From the NCBI GenBank assembly GCA_900548905.1, contig URMK01000023.1, positions 1 through 64,000 on the forward strand: a DNA stretch of 64,000 bases. Reading direction: 5' to 3'. The translations under genes were made by a program, and so were the position numbers. Source of the DNA: an uncultured Lachnospiraceae bacterium. GTDB lineage: Bacteria; Bacillota; Clostridia; Lachnospirales; Lachnospiraceae. The notes beneath the pieces are model-generated. The model was not told the origin of the DNA and did no database searches. It saw only the letters and a list, made by a program, of their open reading frames with translations. Below, in pieces: positions 7,668 through 16,834 of this stretch; the stretch's first letter is position 1, and each line of letters begins with the position of its first letter.

Positions 7668-9518
7668 TTATAACATAATTTCTATTTGCATGGTTACCTT
7701 GCGCAAGTCCGGATTCAGATCCTTGTCTTCCGTCATTTCCAGATAAGGGTACCCCACCGCGCTCCAGTGTACCCGCCGGATACCCATATGCCTTCCCAAT
7801 GTCTTACCTTCTCTGTCATGGGGCACCGCATGATATATCAGCAAGTCGTCCCCGCTTTCCGGATCTTTAATAAAACAATTGTGTCCCGGCCCGTATTCCC
7901 CCGGAACACTTTCCTTTGTCAGGACAGGATAAGGCAGCCAGTCCCAGCCGTCCGGTGAAAGCAGATTATTGCCTCTGCGGGTATGGAGAAGGCCGACGCA
8001 GTACAAATCCGCCAGCCCGGTACTGGATCCGGATATGGTAACAAACAGATCGTCCCCATGCCGGAGCAGATAAGGGCCTTCATCCACCTCCGTCTCATAA
8101 CGGTCCCAGCCATATACAGGCCGGAGAATTCGGACCGGATTAGTAGTCAGCTGCCAGGGCGCTGCCGGATCGATTGTTGCTATATATATGTCTGCCGATT
8201 CGGCAACTGTATGATCCGGTGATTTATCCGCAAAACACCGGTCCGACCACATGATATAATGTACACCGTCCACACAGAACCAGGTCATGTCCAGGGTAAT
8301 ACCGTCCTCCCGCAATACCGTGCCGTCCGGTTTCACCACCAGCCGGGGAGCTTCCCAATCCTGCGGTTTTGCCGGATCCCCATTACACCGAAGCACATGG
8401 CTTCGTACCGTCGTCCAGGATTTCTCTCCTACCGTAGTGAACAAATAAGGGACTCCGCGGATGACATGCAGTTCCGGAGCCCACATATTGGCATGTATGG
8501 TATCGGACTCAGGCATGGTATACACCGCAACCGGTTCTGCCTCCGCCAGCCCTTCCAGGGTATCGCTGATCCGAAGGGTTACGCTCCTCTGGCCGGATGC
8601 AGATAAGTAGAATTTACCGTTTATCCGGCAGATACACGGATCCGACATATGCGCATCCAGGAAAGGGAACGGGTAATGCCTCTGCCTTATTTCCCCGCTT
8701 ATACTGACTCTGCCGGGACAGGAAAAGTCAATGGCTTCCCATTCCTCACGGTTCCAGCAGACGGACTTTTCATGAGAGGAACCGTCATTGTACAGACATA
8801 CAGCTCCCGGCAAACTGCCAAATTCCGGTTTTTTCCCTGCTTTCACAGTAAGCGTAACCGGAGCGGTGTCGGTATGGTATATCTCCCCCAGATACCGTTC
8901 CATCCGCTGAACTTCTTCCTCGCTCACCTCCAGGATACTCCCCGGTACGGCATTGTCTATCCCGCAGTTTCCGGCTTCTTCAAAGACCGTCTCCGGGCAA
9001 ACCTGTATCTCTTCCATCTCCTGAAAAAAACGGGTGCGGCCGCACATATGCCCTTTCCTATTCTCCCATTCCAGACGGTAGGACTGTTTTTCTTCCTCCC
9101 AACGGCACCGGGGTCGGCGTATCTCTTCCCCGCCAGCCTTCAGGAATCCGCCTTCCCGGAAACGCACCAGATCTTCAGACCAGAACAGCATGATGCAACC
9201 CGTGCTCAGCGGATCCGGTGCCCCCTGGTTTCGGCGTACGGCACAGACGCCGAAGGTTCCATCCTGTTTTCGGAAAAGCCAGGGTTCCAGAAGTGTCTTG
9301 GTCGTCCCTCCCGGTCTCCCTTCTGTAAAATCCGCTTCAGGAAACAGGATACCCGTATTATTCCGCAGCGGAATATATTCCTTACCGTCACGGCTTACCG
9401 CCAGGTGCATGGCATCATTCACATCACAGTTCCTGGCCGTAAGCCCGGGATAATTGCCGCTGTTTCCGCTGTCATAACAGGGTTCCCCTTTTTTGGTATA
9501 AGCAAATACAAAAGCCAT
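7668..9518 (-). CDS. Glycoside hydrolase family 43 protein
   Basis: This 616-residue enzyme lacks a signal peptide and should be cytoplasmic. The C-terminal half (about residue 285 onward) is a GH43 five-bladed propeller: HMSDPCICRINGKFYLSASG holds the catalytic-base Asp, NMWAPELH is the usual second blade motif, and VDEGPYLLRHGDDLFVTISG fits the general-acid region. The N-terminal half resembles a second, degenerate propeller (DAMHLAVSRDGKEYIPL) seen in some clostridial GH43 proteins. GH43 members act mostly on alpha-L-arabinosides and beta-xylosides; the substrate cannot be read from the sequence. The start has a GGAAGG site and no transporter is adjacent. Confidence 0.85.
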   Translation of the reverse strand: MAFVFAYTKKGEPCYDSGNSGNYPGLTARNCDVNDAMHLAVSRDGKEYIPLRNNTGILFPEADFTEGRPGGTTKTLLEPWLFRKQDGTFGVCAVRRNQGAPDPLSTGCIMLFWSEDLVRFREGGFLKAGGEEIRRPRCRWEEEKQSYRLEWENRKGHMCGRTRFFQEMEEIQVCPETVFEEAGNCGIDNAVPGSILEVSEEEVQRMERYLGEIYHTDTAPVTLTVKAGKKPEFGSLPGAVCLYNDGSSHEKSVCWNREEWEAIDFSCPGRVSISGEIRQRHYPFPFLDAHMSDPCICRINGKFYLSASGQRSVTLRISDTLEGLAEAEPVAVYTMPESDTIHANMWAPELHVIRGVPYLFTTVGEKSWTTVRSHVLRCNGDPAKPQDWEAPRLVVKPDGTVLREDGITLDMTWFCVDGVHYIMWSDRCFADKSPDHTVAESADIYIATIDPAAPWQLTTNPVRILRPVYGWDRYETEVDEGPYLLRHGDDLFVTISGSSTGLADLYCVGLLHTRRGNNLLSPDGWDWLPYPVLTKESVPGEYGPGHNCFIKDPESGDDLLIYHAVPHDREGKTLGRHMGIRRVHWSAVGYPYLEMTEDKDLNPDLRKVTMQIEIML

Positions 9519-9799
9519 TTCTTATTTTCCTTCCTTCCGTGTGTCGGACACTCCCCCCCAGGGCTGTCACTCACCGCAATCCTTGTCTGCAGCCCGTTTA
9601 CACCGCTATACTTCATTTATACGGAATTGCAGTCGTTAAGTAAATATCATACTTTGCTAATTGTTAACCTTTTCTGCTATGAATTCACGTATGATCGGAA
9701 GAACTATCTTCTCCTGACGGCACCCCTTCCTCTTTTTGCTGTATTTCCTAAATTTCCTTCATTGATATAGATATGGATTTACATAAGTTTTTTATGTTC

Positions 9800-9828
9800 T
9801 TGACTGCCTAGCAGTTGCTAGGTATAAT
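9800..9828 (+). promoter_or_regulatory. Promoter and operator of the TetR-SDR operon
   Basis: -35 TTGACT (9800-9805) and -10 TATAAT (9823-9828) are separated by 17 bases. The spacer is filled by the inverted repeat CCTAGCAGTTGCTAGG (9807-9822), a typical TetR-type operator placed so that binding would block RNA polymerase. Confidence 0.85.
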
Positions 9829-9867
9829 AATATAAAGCAAATGTCACATACGTAAAGGAGGCATACC

Positions 9868-10473
9868 ATGGAAACGAAGGAGCTGATACAGGAAGCCGCT
9901 TTGGATTTATTTTCACACAAGGGCTTTGATTCCTCTTCGGTGCGGGATATTGCGGCAAAAACCGGAATCAGGGACAGTTCCCTGTATTTTCATTTTAAGA
10001 ATAAGCAGGCGATACTGGACTCTCTCATGGACCGGTATATCCAGATATCCCGGCAGATGATGGACCGTTTGGAGGAAGGGCTGGGCCACATTACGGCAAT
10101 GGATGATAAACATTTTTACGCGGTTACGGAACAATACATCCGGTACTTTTTTTTGGATCCTTTTATCAGCCGGATGATTATGCTCATGAATCATGAACGC
10201 AGCCATAATGACAGAATCCGGGATCAATATGTCCGTTGGTGTATAGAAAAGCCTCTTGCCTTTCAGACAATGGTCATGAAAAAGCTGCTGGACATCGGTT
10301 ATCTGGAAGGAAAGGATCCCGCCCATATCGCCCTGGAATACTATTCTCCGATCTTCTTATATTTCAGTCAATATATGAACCATTCCTATACGGAGAAAGA
10401 GAAGGAACGCTTCAGGAAAGCGGTAATGTCTGCGGCACAGAGTTTTTTAGTAACCTATCGGAAGGGGAACTGA
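9868..10473 (+). CDS. TetR/AcrR-family transcriptional regulator
   Basis: A 201-residue protein with the TetR helix-turn-helix at the N-terminus (LFSHKGFDSSSVRDIAAKTG then SSLYFHFKNKQAILD, residues about 13-50) and an all-helical ligand-binding half. AAAGGAGG precedes the ATG. It is the first gene of an operon with an SDR enzyme one base downstream. The inverted repeat inside its own promoter suggests it represses itself and the SDR gene until a ligand binds. The ligand is unknown. Confidence 0.9.
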   Translation: METKELIQEAALDLFSHKGFDSSSVRDIAAKTGIRDSSLYFHFKNKQAILDSLMDRYIQISRQMMDRLEEGLGHITAMDDKHFYAVTEQYIRYFFLDPFISRMIMLMNHERSHNDRIRDQYVRWCIEKPLAFQTMVMKKLLDIGYLEGKDPAHIALEYYSPIFLYFSQYMNHSYTEKEKERFRKAVMSAAQSFLVTYRKGN

Positions 10474-10474
10474 T

Positions 10475-11227
10475 ATGAATATATTTATCACCGGCGCAAA
10501 TCAGGGAATCGGTTATTATCTGGCAGAAGGTCTGTTGGAACTGGGACACCGGGTGACCGTATTGGATTTGGAAACCACAAAGCTGCTTACACTGCAGGAG
10601 AAATATCCCGGACAGCTTCTGCCCATTGTCTGTGATGTCAGGGATACGGTCGGTATGCAGGCCGCCGTGCAAAAAAGTGCCGATACCTATGGCGTTATTG
10701 ATATCGCCATCCATAATGCCTGCCTTTGTACCTTTGGCTCCATGAAGGATACCGGTAACCCTGTATATGAAGAAGTATTCAATGTAAATTATTATGGGGC
10801 GCTGCGGCTTGCCAGAGCTGTTGTTCCGTATATGGAAAAGGAGGGAAAAGGCAGGGTGATTTTCACAAGTTCCGGCGTAGGTGTAATGGGTTTTCCCGAT
10901 ATCAGCCCCTACGCCTCCTCAAAAGGCGCCGTGGAAGCCCTCGCCAAATGCCTGAACCTTGAATATATGGACAAAGGGATACGGTTTCAGCTCTTTCATC
11001 CGCCTCTTACCCGGACCAAATCCGCCGCCCCGCTTCCGGTCCCCAAGGATTTTATGGCCGATCCGCTAGCGGTGGGACACGGCCTTGCCCGCCGTATTAA
11101 CAAAAAAAGCTTCTATATCTGCCATACGGCAAGGCAGCAGCTGCAGACGGCCTTATGTTATCTTTTCCCCGTTAAAATGGGCGAATCCATGAGTAAACTG
11201 TTAAAAAAGAAGCGAAGTGTATCGTAA
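10475..11227 (+). CDS. Short-chain dehydrogenase/reductase
   Basis: A 250-residue classical SDR with the NAD(P) motif TGANQGIG (residues 6-13), the NAC (NAG-like) motif at 81-83, the catalytic Ser in TSSG (about 133) and the catalytic pair Tyr146 and Lys150 in YASSK. The Asp31 after the second beta strand (VLDLE) favours NAD over NADP. Some members of this layout reduce 3-ketodihydrosphingosine or act on steroids; the substrate here is not determinable. It starts one base after the tetR stop, so it is co-transcribed and probably controlled by it. Confidence 0.9.
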   Translation: MNIFITGANQGIGYYLAEGLLELGHRVTVLDLETTKLLTLQEKYPGQLLPIVCDVRDTVGMQAAVQKSADTYGVIDIAIHNACLCTFGSMKDTGNPVYEEVFNVNYYGALRLARAVVPYMEKEGKGRVIFTSSGVGVMGFPDISPYASSKGAVEALAKCLNLEYMDKGIRFQLFHPPLTRTKSAAPLPVPKDFMADPLAVGHGLARRINKKSFYICHTARQQLQTALCYLFPVKMGESMSKLLKKKRSVS

Positions 11228-11292
11228 AACCTAAGAAAGAACCAGGGCGGAGTAAACTTCGTTTATATCTGCCTGCAGGAGGTTATTAGCAA

Positions 11293-11823
11293 ATGTTTTA
11301 TTTTATCAGACATGGTTCCACCGACTATTCGGAGCGGAACACAAAAATATATCAGGACTTCGGCGTTAATCTTGCCCCTCTTTCACCGGAAGGAGTGCAA
11401 CAAATAAAAGCTTCGGCGAAGGACAGCCGACTTCAGGGCGCAGATATTATCCTGTCTTCCCCTTATACGAGGGCGCTGCAGACTGCCGCCATATTATCCC
11501 GGGAACTCCGCGCAGATATTATCGTGGAAACCGATCTGCATGAATGGATTGCAAACAAACACTACCTATACGAAACGGACGAAAAGGCAGAAATAAGTTA
11601 CCATGAATTCCTTTCCTCCGGCGGCGTATACCCTGCCGGAGAAGAAAAAGAATGGGAAGACTGTACCTCCATGAAAAAAAGGGCTATGGCCGTACTGGAC
11701 AAATACAGGGAATATAATAAAGTAATCGTAGCTTGTCATGGAATGCTCATAGAAGCGGTCTGCGATGTCCGCCATCCGGCCAACGGAGAAATAGTGGAAC
11801 TGAATCAAAGAGATTCCTATTGA
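11293..11823 (+). CDS. Histidine phosphatase (phosphoglycerate mutase-like) protein
   Basis: A 176-residue protein with the family's RHG motif (FIRHGSTDYSE, His7 phospho-acceptor), the second arginine in SSPYTRALQTA, and the second catalytic histidine in ACHGMLIEA. These proteins remove phosphate from small molecules or proteins. The length is short for the superfamily but complete. A CTGCAGGAGG site precedes the ATG. It is followed by an unrelated gene, so context gives no substrate. Confidence 0.85.
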   Translation: MFYFIRHGSTDYSERNTKIYQDFGVNLAPLSPEGVQQIKASAKDSRLQGADIILSSPYTRALQTAAILSRELRADIIVETDLHEWIANKHYLYETDEKAEISYHEFLSSGGVYPAGEEKEWEDCTSMKKRAMAVLDKYREYNKVIVACHGMLIEAVCDVRHPANGEIVELNQRDSY

Positions 11824-11936
11824 CGGTATTTCCAGGAAGTTTATAATGAAGGTAGTACCCCGGATCTAAACTGCCTTCCCAGGGCTGTACGGCTGCCGTT
11901 CGGTGCGAAATATACGACTCGATGAGGTGGCTCTTT

Positions 11937-13595
11937 ATGAACATTCGAACTTCTATGTACCGGATAGTTTTCCTGCTCATAGCTCTTCCTTTTTTACTTT
12001 TCAGCATGGTAATCACCTATATATACTCTTCCAGACTGGAAAAAGCACTCACAGAAAGCCTGCAGGTGGTAGCCGGTACACAGGTGGCGGAAATGACGGA
12101 CTTTTGTGAGCAGCAGAAGGATTACCTGACTATGATCGGCTCTATGGATATTTGTCTCGCCGCGATGCGGGGAGAACTGGACGATGATATGCACAGGTAC
12201 CTTGATAATATGTTTTACTCCAGGGTGGAAAGCATGAACTATCTGAAGGTGCTGGCCCTGGTTGACCGGGACTTCCGTGTAGCCGCCTGCAGCGAAGAGC
12301 ACAGTGATATAGCTGATGACGGGATCCGTACATTAATCCAAAACATGGACGGGCAGCCGTTTTATTTTTCCGATATTTTAATTGATGGTCAGGGCAGCAA
12401 AACACTGGTTGCTATTGCACGGATTGAACACCAGGGAGAAACACTTGGATATTCCCTAATGGAAATCAATCTGGATTTTTACGAAAATATACGGAAACGG
12501 GCGGAGCTGTGGAACGATGCCACCTTTTATCTTCTGGACGGAAAAATGCAGATTATCAGTGCCGGTACGGTGGAAGAACGCCGGGACAATTTTGTCACTT
12601 CCGCCGCGGAACGGAAAGATTACCTCAATAAATACAGGGAAATTGATTTCGAAACCAATCCCCGGGGCAGCTTCCAATATAAGGTCGGCGGCAAAAACTA
12701 TATCACCTACTATTCCGATGTCACATATACGCATTGGCAGATTATGCTGTCAGTGAATCTGGATAACTATCAGTCGCGGAAAAGTGTATATTATGTCATG
12801 GCCTTTTTTATGGTTTTCCTGTGCTCTATTCTTGCTGTATGGATCGGATCCTTTGCTTCCAGACGTATTGTCCATCCGGTAAAAAGCATTTCCGATACCC
12901 TGAAAAATATCCGGCAGACCCAGGATTATTCTCTCCGGGTGCCGGCAGGACGCAAGGATGAGATAGGCAGCCTGTCTGTGGAAATCAATAATCTGATTGA
13001 TTATATTGAAACAGAAAATTTGTATAAGGCACAGACACAGCGGCTTTTGCAGCAAAAAGCCGAACAGGATGCCCTAACCAAGGTGCTGAACAGGGAACGA
13101 ATCAGCCAGTTTCTCCAGGAATCCCTGGAAAGGCATCGTTCTGACGGCACAGCAGTTGCCGTACTTTTCCTTGACATCGACGATTTTAAAATATTTAATA
13201 ACAATTACGGACATTATGTGGGCGATCAGGTTCTGTTGTTTCTGACCTCCCTGCTTACCCGGGAATCCGGCGGCACGGTAGGGCGGGTTGGCGGAGATGA
13301 ATTCCTGGTGATCGTGGAAGATCAGGAAAATGTCCGTAATCTGGATCCGTGTCTGCTGCGGATCGAACAAGCCGCCCGAAGCCAGTTTGTAGTACGCGGC
13401 AGCGGCTGCCGGCTGCCTATCTTCTGCTGCATCGGCGCCGTACAAATAGACTTTGCCGCTTTCCCGGACGAAGCCCCGGACGCAGAAAAGGTGATCGCCA
13501 CGGCGGATGCCGCCATGTATCAGGTAAAGAACAACGGAAAACAGGGACATCGTATCCTGGATTACAGCACCCTTCAGGCAGAAGCAATCTCCTGA
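11937..13595 (+). CDS. Membrane diguanylate cyclase (Cache-HAMP-GGDEF)
   Basis: The protein has a first membrane helix at about residues 5-27, an extracellular Cache-like sensor to about 280, a second membrane helix, a HAMP segment (SISDTLKNIRQTQDYSLRV) and a C-terminal GGDEF domain with intact GRVGGDEF. It should make cyclic di-GMP at the membrane in response to an external signal. The RxxD inhibitory site before GGDEF is absent (the sequence there is RESG), so product feedback may be lost. The ATG at 11937 is preferred over 11922 because GAGGTGG lies seven bases upstream. Confidence 0.88.
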   Translation: MNIRTSMYRIVFLLIALPFLLFSMVITYIYSSRLEKALTESLQVVAGTQVAEMTDFCEQQKDYLTMIGSMDICLAAMRGELDDDMHRYLDNMFYSRVESMNYLKVLALVDRDFRVAACSEEHSDIADDGIRTLIQNMDGQPFYFSDILIDGQGSKTLVAIARIEHQGETLGYSLMEINLDFYENIRKRAELWNDATFYLLDGKMQIISAGTVEERRDNFVTSAAERKDYLNKYREIDFETNPRGSFQYKVGGKNYITYYSDVTYTHWQIMLSVNLDNYQSRKSVYYVMAFFMVFLCSILAVWIGSFASRRIVHPVKSISDTLKNIRQTQDYSLRVPAGRKDEIGSLSVEINNLIDYIETENLYKAQTQRLLQQKAEQDALTKVLNRERISQFLQESLERHRSDGTAVAVLFLDIDDFKIFNNNYGHYVGDQVLLFLTSLLTRESGGTVGRVGGDEFLVIVEDQENVRNLDPCLLRIEQAARSQFVVRGSGCRLPIFCCIGAVQIDFAAFPDEAPDAEKVIATADAAMYQVKNNGKQGHRILDYSTLQAEAIS

Positions 13596-13663
13596 AAATA
13601 AGGCTCCTTCTATGGAAAGAGAGCCGTGGATAGAGATCCGCGGAAACAGGAGCCATGAAAACA

Positions 13664-13687
13664 GGGTCCGCGGAAAACCGCGGGCCC
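13664..13687. terminator. GC-rich terminator between convergent genes
   Basis: GGGTCCGCGG (13664-13673) pairs with CCGCGGGCCC (13678-13687) around AAAA, with short T runs beyond each arm. It lies between the diguanylate cyclase and the convergent beta-galactosidase gene. Confidence 0.6.
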
Positions 13688-13707
13688 TTCTGTATCCGGT
13701 ATACTAG

Positions 13708-15741
13708 TTATTTTTCCACACGGATTATTTTCACATCATATTTGGAAAGCATTTCCCCTTCCGGTACCTTCTCACCGGTGATCATATCCGTATATCCCGT
13801 CAACCCTTCCGGTACCGGAAGTTCCTGATCCTTAAAATTCAGGACAAAATAAAGGCGGCAGACCTCCGTTTCCCTGCATGTGATCTCAAGTCCCCCCGCG
13901 CCGCTTATTACAGGCTGTACCGCCGCATCCGCCGCAGCCATGTCCATTACCCGGGAAAGGCCTTCTGCCTCCGCATTGGTACCTATATAATAGACAACTC
14001 CCTCACCAAAATGATTTCTTGTAACGGCAGGGCGTCCGGCGTAGAAATCACTTCCGTATTCCGCCAGGATTTCGGCCCCTTCCGTATGCATCAGTTCACA
14101 TACCAGCCCGCAGGATACCTTTGTACCATCTTTGAAAACCACTTTGTTGGATTGTTCCGGGGAAAGGGCATCGATTTCTTCCACCCACACGCCGGCAAGC
14201 TCCCGCAGCGGTCCGGGGTAACCTCCGGGAAACACGTTATCCGACTGATCGGCAATTCCGCACATATAGGTAAGAATGAGCACACCTCCCTTTTCCACAA
14301 AAGAGGTGAGCGCTTCCTTCATCCCTTCCTTTATCATATAAAGCACAGGTGCCACCACCACCTTATACCGGCTGAAATCCGCATCGAAGGGGATGAGATT
14401 CACCGGAATATTGCGTTCATAGAAATAGGTATAATACTGATGGATATGTTTTACATAGGTAAGGTCAACAGACGGGCCGCTGGTGTATTCCAAAGCCCAG
14501 TAATTATCCCAGTCAAAGATAATACCGGTCTCCGCCTCATTTACAGAACCGGGAGTCACCGCCGAAAGGCGTTCCAGCTCCAGTCCCAGCCTGCGTACCT
14601 CACGGAATACCCTGGTATCATCCGTTCCTGCGTGCTCAATCACCGCTCCATGGAATTTTTCACAGGCACCCGCACTGCGGCGGAGCTGGAAAAACTGTAT
14701 GGTATCCGCCCCGTGGGCTATGGTCTGATAACTCTGGGCGCGCATCTGCCCAGGCTTTTTCAGGGAATTATACTGCTGCCAGTTCTGCTGGCTGGGTGTC
14801 TGTTCCATGAGCATGAACGGTGCATCTTTTAAACCTCTCATCAAATCATGGCACATAGCCGTGTAACTCCAGGGCGTATCGTATCTGGGATAATTATCCC
14901 AGGAAACTACATCCATTTCTTTCGCCCATTTAAAATAATCCAGCCCTTTATAAGTCCCCATCAGGTTCGTGGTAATCGGCGCTTCCTTATCAAAATGGCG
15001 TATACTGTCCCTTTCCATCCTGTAATTGGAAAGCATGCTGTCGGACATAAATCTTCGGTAGTCTATCGAAATTCCTGCAAAAGCTGTTTTTCCGCCCTGC
15101 AGTCCTTCACTCAATGCATTGGGAAGCACAATTTCATCCCAGTCATAGATGGTATGTCCCCAGAACTCCAGGTTCCATGCCAGATTAAGGGCCTCCAGCG
15201 ACTTGTATTTTTTCCGCAGCCCTATACGGAATGCTTTTTCACAGTTCTCACAATAGCATTCCCCGCCATATTCATTATTCACATGCCAGCAGGCAATACG
15301 TCCGTTCTTTCCATAACGCTCCGCCAGCTTTTTTGCAAGGGCAGAGGCATATCTTTGGTAAACCGGGGAATTCGGGCATGCATTGTGGCGCTGTCCGAAT
15401 TTATGATGCCTTCCTTCGTAATCGGTCCTGGATACCTCCGGATAGCGTTTCACCATCCACGCCGGAAGGGCCGCCGTGGAGGTTGCCAGCACAATATCAT
15501 AGTTTTCCCGGCTCAGCATATCCACGATATCATCCAGTTCTGAAAAATCATACCGTTCCTCTGCCGGCTGTATTTTAGCCCAGGAAAATACATTTACCGT
15601 TGCACTGTTAATGCGGGCATTTCGAAATATCCGCATATCTTCTTCCCATATTTCCCTGGGCCACTGGTTGGGATTGTAGTCTCCCCCGTATAAAATTCGC
15701 TTAAACTGACTTTTCATAACATCCTGTCCTTTCTTCCTCAT
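13708..15741 (-). CDS. Glycoside hydrolase family 42 beta-galactosidase
   Basis: A 677-residue intracellular enzyme with the GH42 opening (ILYGGDYNPNQWP), the acid/base Glu157 in WHVNNEYGG, the zinc-site cysteines (CYCENC) and the nucleophile Glu313 in FMLMEQTPSQQNW. The trimerisation and C-terminal beta domains follow, so the protein is full length. It hydrolyses terminal beta-galactosides such as galactan or galacto-oligosaccharides. The usual family start would be MKSQF (15717); the ATG at 15741 also has a good GGGGG site, so the start is uncertain by eight residues. A divergent AraC gene 175 bases away is its likely regulator. Confidence 0.92.
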   Translation of the reverse strand: MRKKGQDVMKSQFKRILYGGDYNPNQWPREIWEEDMRIFRNARINSATVNVFSWAKIQPAEERYDFSELDDIVDMLSRENYDIVLATSTAALPAWMVKRYPEVSRTDYEGRHHKFGQRHNACPNSPVYQRYASALAKKLAERYGKNGRIACWHVNNEYGGECYCENCEKAFRIGLRKKYKSLEALNLAWNLEFWGHTIYDWDEIVLPNALSEGLQGGKTAFAGISIDYRRFMSDSMLSNYRMERDSIRHFDKEAPITTNLMGTYKGLDYFKWAKEMDVVSWDNYPRYDTPWSYTAMCHDLMRGLKDAPFMLMEQTPSQQNWQQYNSLKKPGQMRAQSYQTIAHGADTIQFFQLRRSAGACEKFHGAVIEHAGTDDTRVFREVRRLGLELERLSAVTPGSVNEAETGIIFDWDNYWALEYTSGPSVDLTYVKHIHQYYTYFYERNIPVNLIPFDADFSRYKVVVAPVLYMIKEGMKEALTSFVEKGGVLILTYMCGIADQSDNVFPGGYPGPLRELAGVWVEEIDALSPEQSNKVVFKDGTKVSCGLVCELMHTEGAEILAEYGSDFYAGRPAVTRNHFGEGVVYYIGTNAEAEGLSRVMDMAAADAAVQPVISGAGGLEITCRETEVCRLYFVLNFKDQELPVPEGLTGYTDMITGEKVPEGEMLSKYDVKIIRVEK

Positions 15742-15916
15742 GCGCTTCCCCCTTGCCAGAGGAGCCGGCTCTTACCTTATCCCTTCTGCACATTCACTCC
15801 GCATCCCTCAGGCTGCGGACAGATACGGCTTTAACACCGTCATTATATTATGGATGGACAGCCGGATGTGTAATATGTTAAGCTAAATAATATAACATTA
15901 TGAAACAGGTGAGTAT

Positions 15917-16723
15917 ATGCCAATCATATTCCGCAGCACCCCGGTAAGCGAACCCTTAACCTTTGATTCCATCGGAAACCACTGGAACCAGGAAAGCGTC
16001 CGGCGCCCGAAGGGCTATCCCCTTTATCACTACCTTCAGACGGAAACGGGATGCGGGCAAATTGAAATCCAGGGGAAAATTTATCTGCTAAATGAAGGGG
16101 AAGGCGTGTTAACCGCTCCCTTTGTACGCCATTCCTATTCCGGAAAAACAGAGGAATGGATTAGATTGTTTGCCTCATTTACCGGAACAATCGAAAGCAG
16201 CATTGCTAAAATACTTGGAAACCGGCAAATCGTTTTCATCGATAAAGACCAGGGGGGAAAGATCGCCTCCCTGATCGTTTCCATCATGAAAAAATATGAG
16301 AATCCTCCAGCGGATGCAAAGGCCCTTTCCCTCGACTGCTATGGCCTGCTACTGCATTTTGTGGACGGTGTATATACCCGTGACCTCATGGAGGATCCGT
16401 TGTATCAAAGATATGTAGCGCCTGTAATAAAAGAGATTGAAACGAATTATGACTCAGAACTCACCGTAAAGGGGCTGAGCGGAACGGTGTATATTACCCC
16501 GCAGTACCTCTCCCGCCTGTTCGGGCGTTTTCTGGGATGTTCTGCCTATGAATATCTGACCACATACCGAATTAATAAGGCAAAGGAATTCCTCCTGACC
16601 GATCCCCGGATGGAGGTTCAGAAAATCGCACTGCGGGTGGGCTTTCTGGATACCAGCCACTTTATTGCCATGTTTAAAAAGGTGACCGGACTTACGCCGC
16701 TGGAATTCAGGAAGCTGAATTGA
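15917..16723 (+). CDS. AraC-family regulator with cupin sensor
   Basis: The 268-residue protein has an N-terminal cupin sensor (HYLQTETGCGQIEIQGK ... GVLTAPFVRHSYSG) and a C-terminal AraC domain (YITPQYLSRLFGRFLGCS, then VQKIALRVGFLDTSHFIAMFKKVTGLTPLEFR). It is encoded divergently from the GH42 beta-galactosidase and probably activates that gene when a galactoside is bound. The shared 175-base intergenic region holds AT-rich promoter-like sequence, but I could not fix a -35/-10 pair with confidence. Confidence 0.88.
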   Translation: MPIIFRSTPVSEPLTFDSIGNHWNQESVRRPKGYPLYHYLQTETGCGQIEIQGKIYLLNEGEGVLTAPFVRHSYSGKTEEWIRLFASFTGTIESSIAKILGNRQIVFIDKDQGGKIASLIVSIMKKYENPPADAKALSLDCYGLLLHFVDGVYTRDLMEDPLYQRYVAPVIKEIETNYDSELTVKGLSGTVYITPQYLSRLFGRFLGCSAYEYLTTYRINKAKEFLLTDPRMEVQKIALRVGFLDTSHFIAMFKKVTGLTPLEFRKLN

Positions 16724-16834
16724 TGGGTAGTGTATATTTTTTCTATTGTTTTATGCGCAGGTTTATTATACACTGTTAAAGTAACTCTTATGTAGAACAT
16801 AACAGTAATCCTCCAAATGGCGAAAGAGGTACAC

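Noticed and set aside
8649..9770. A 373-codon plus-strand frame opposite GH43
   Set aside because: No ribosome-binding site or domain; composition is that of an antisense shadow.
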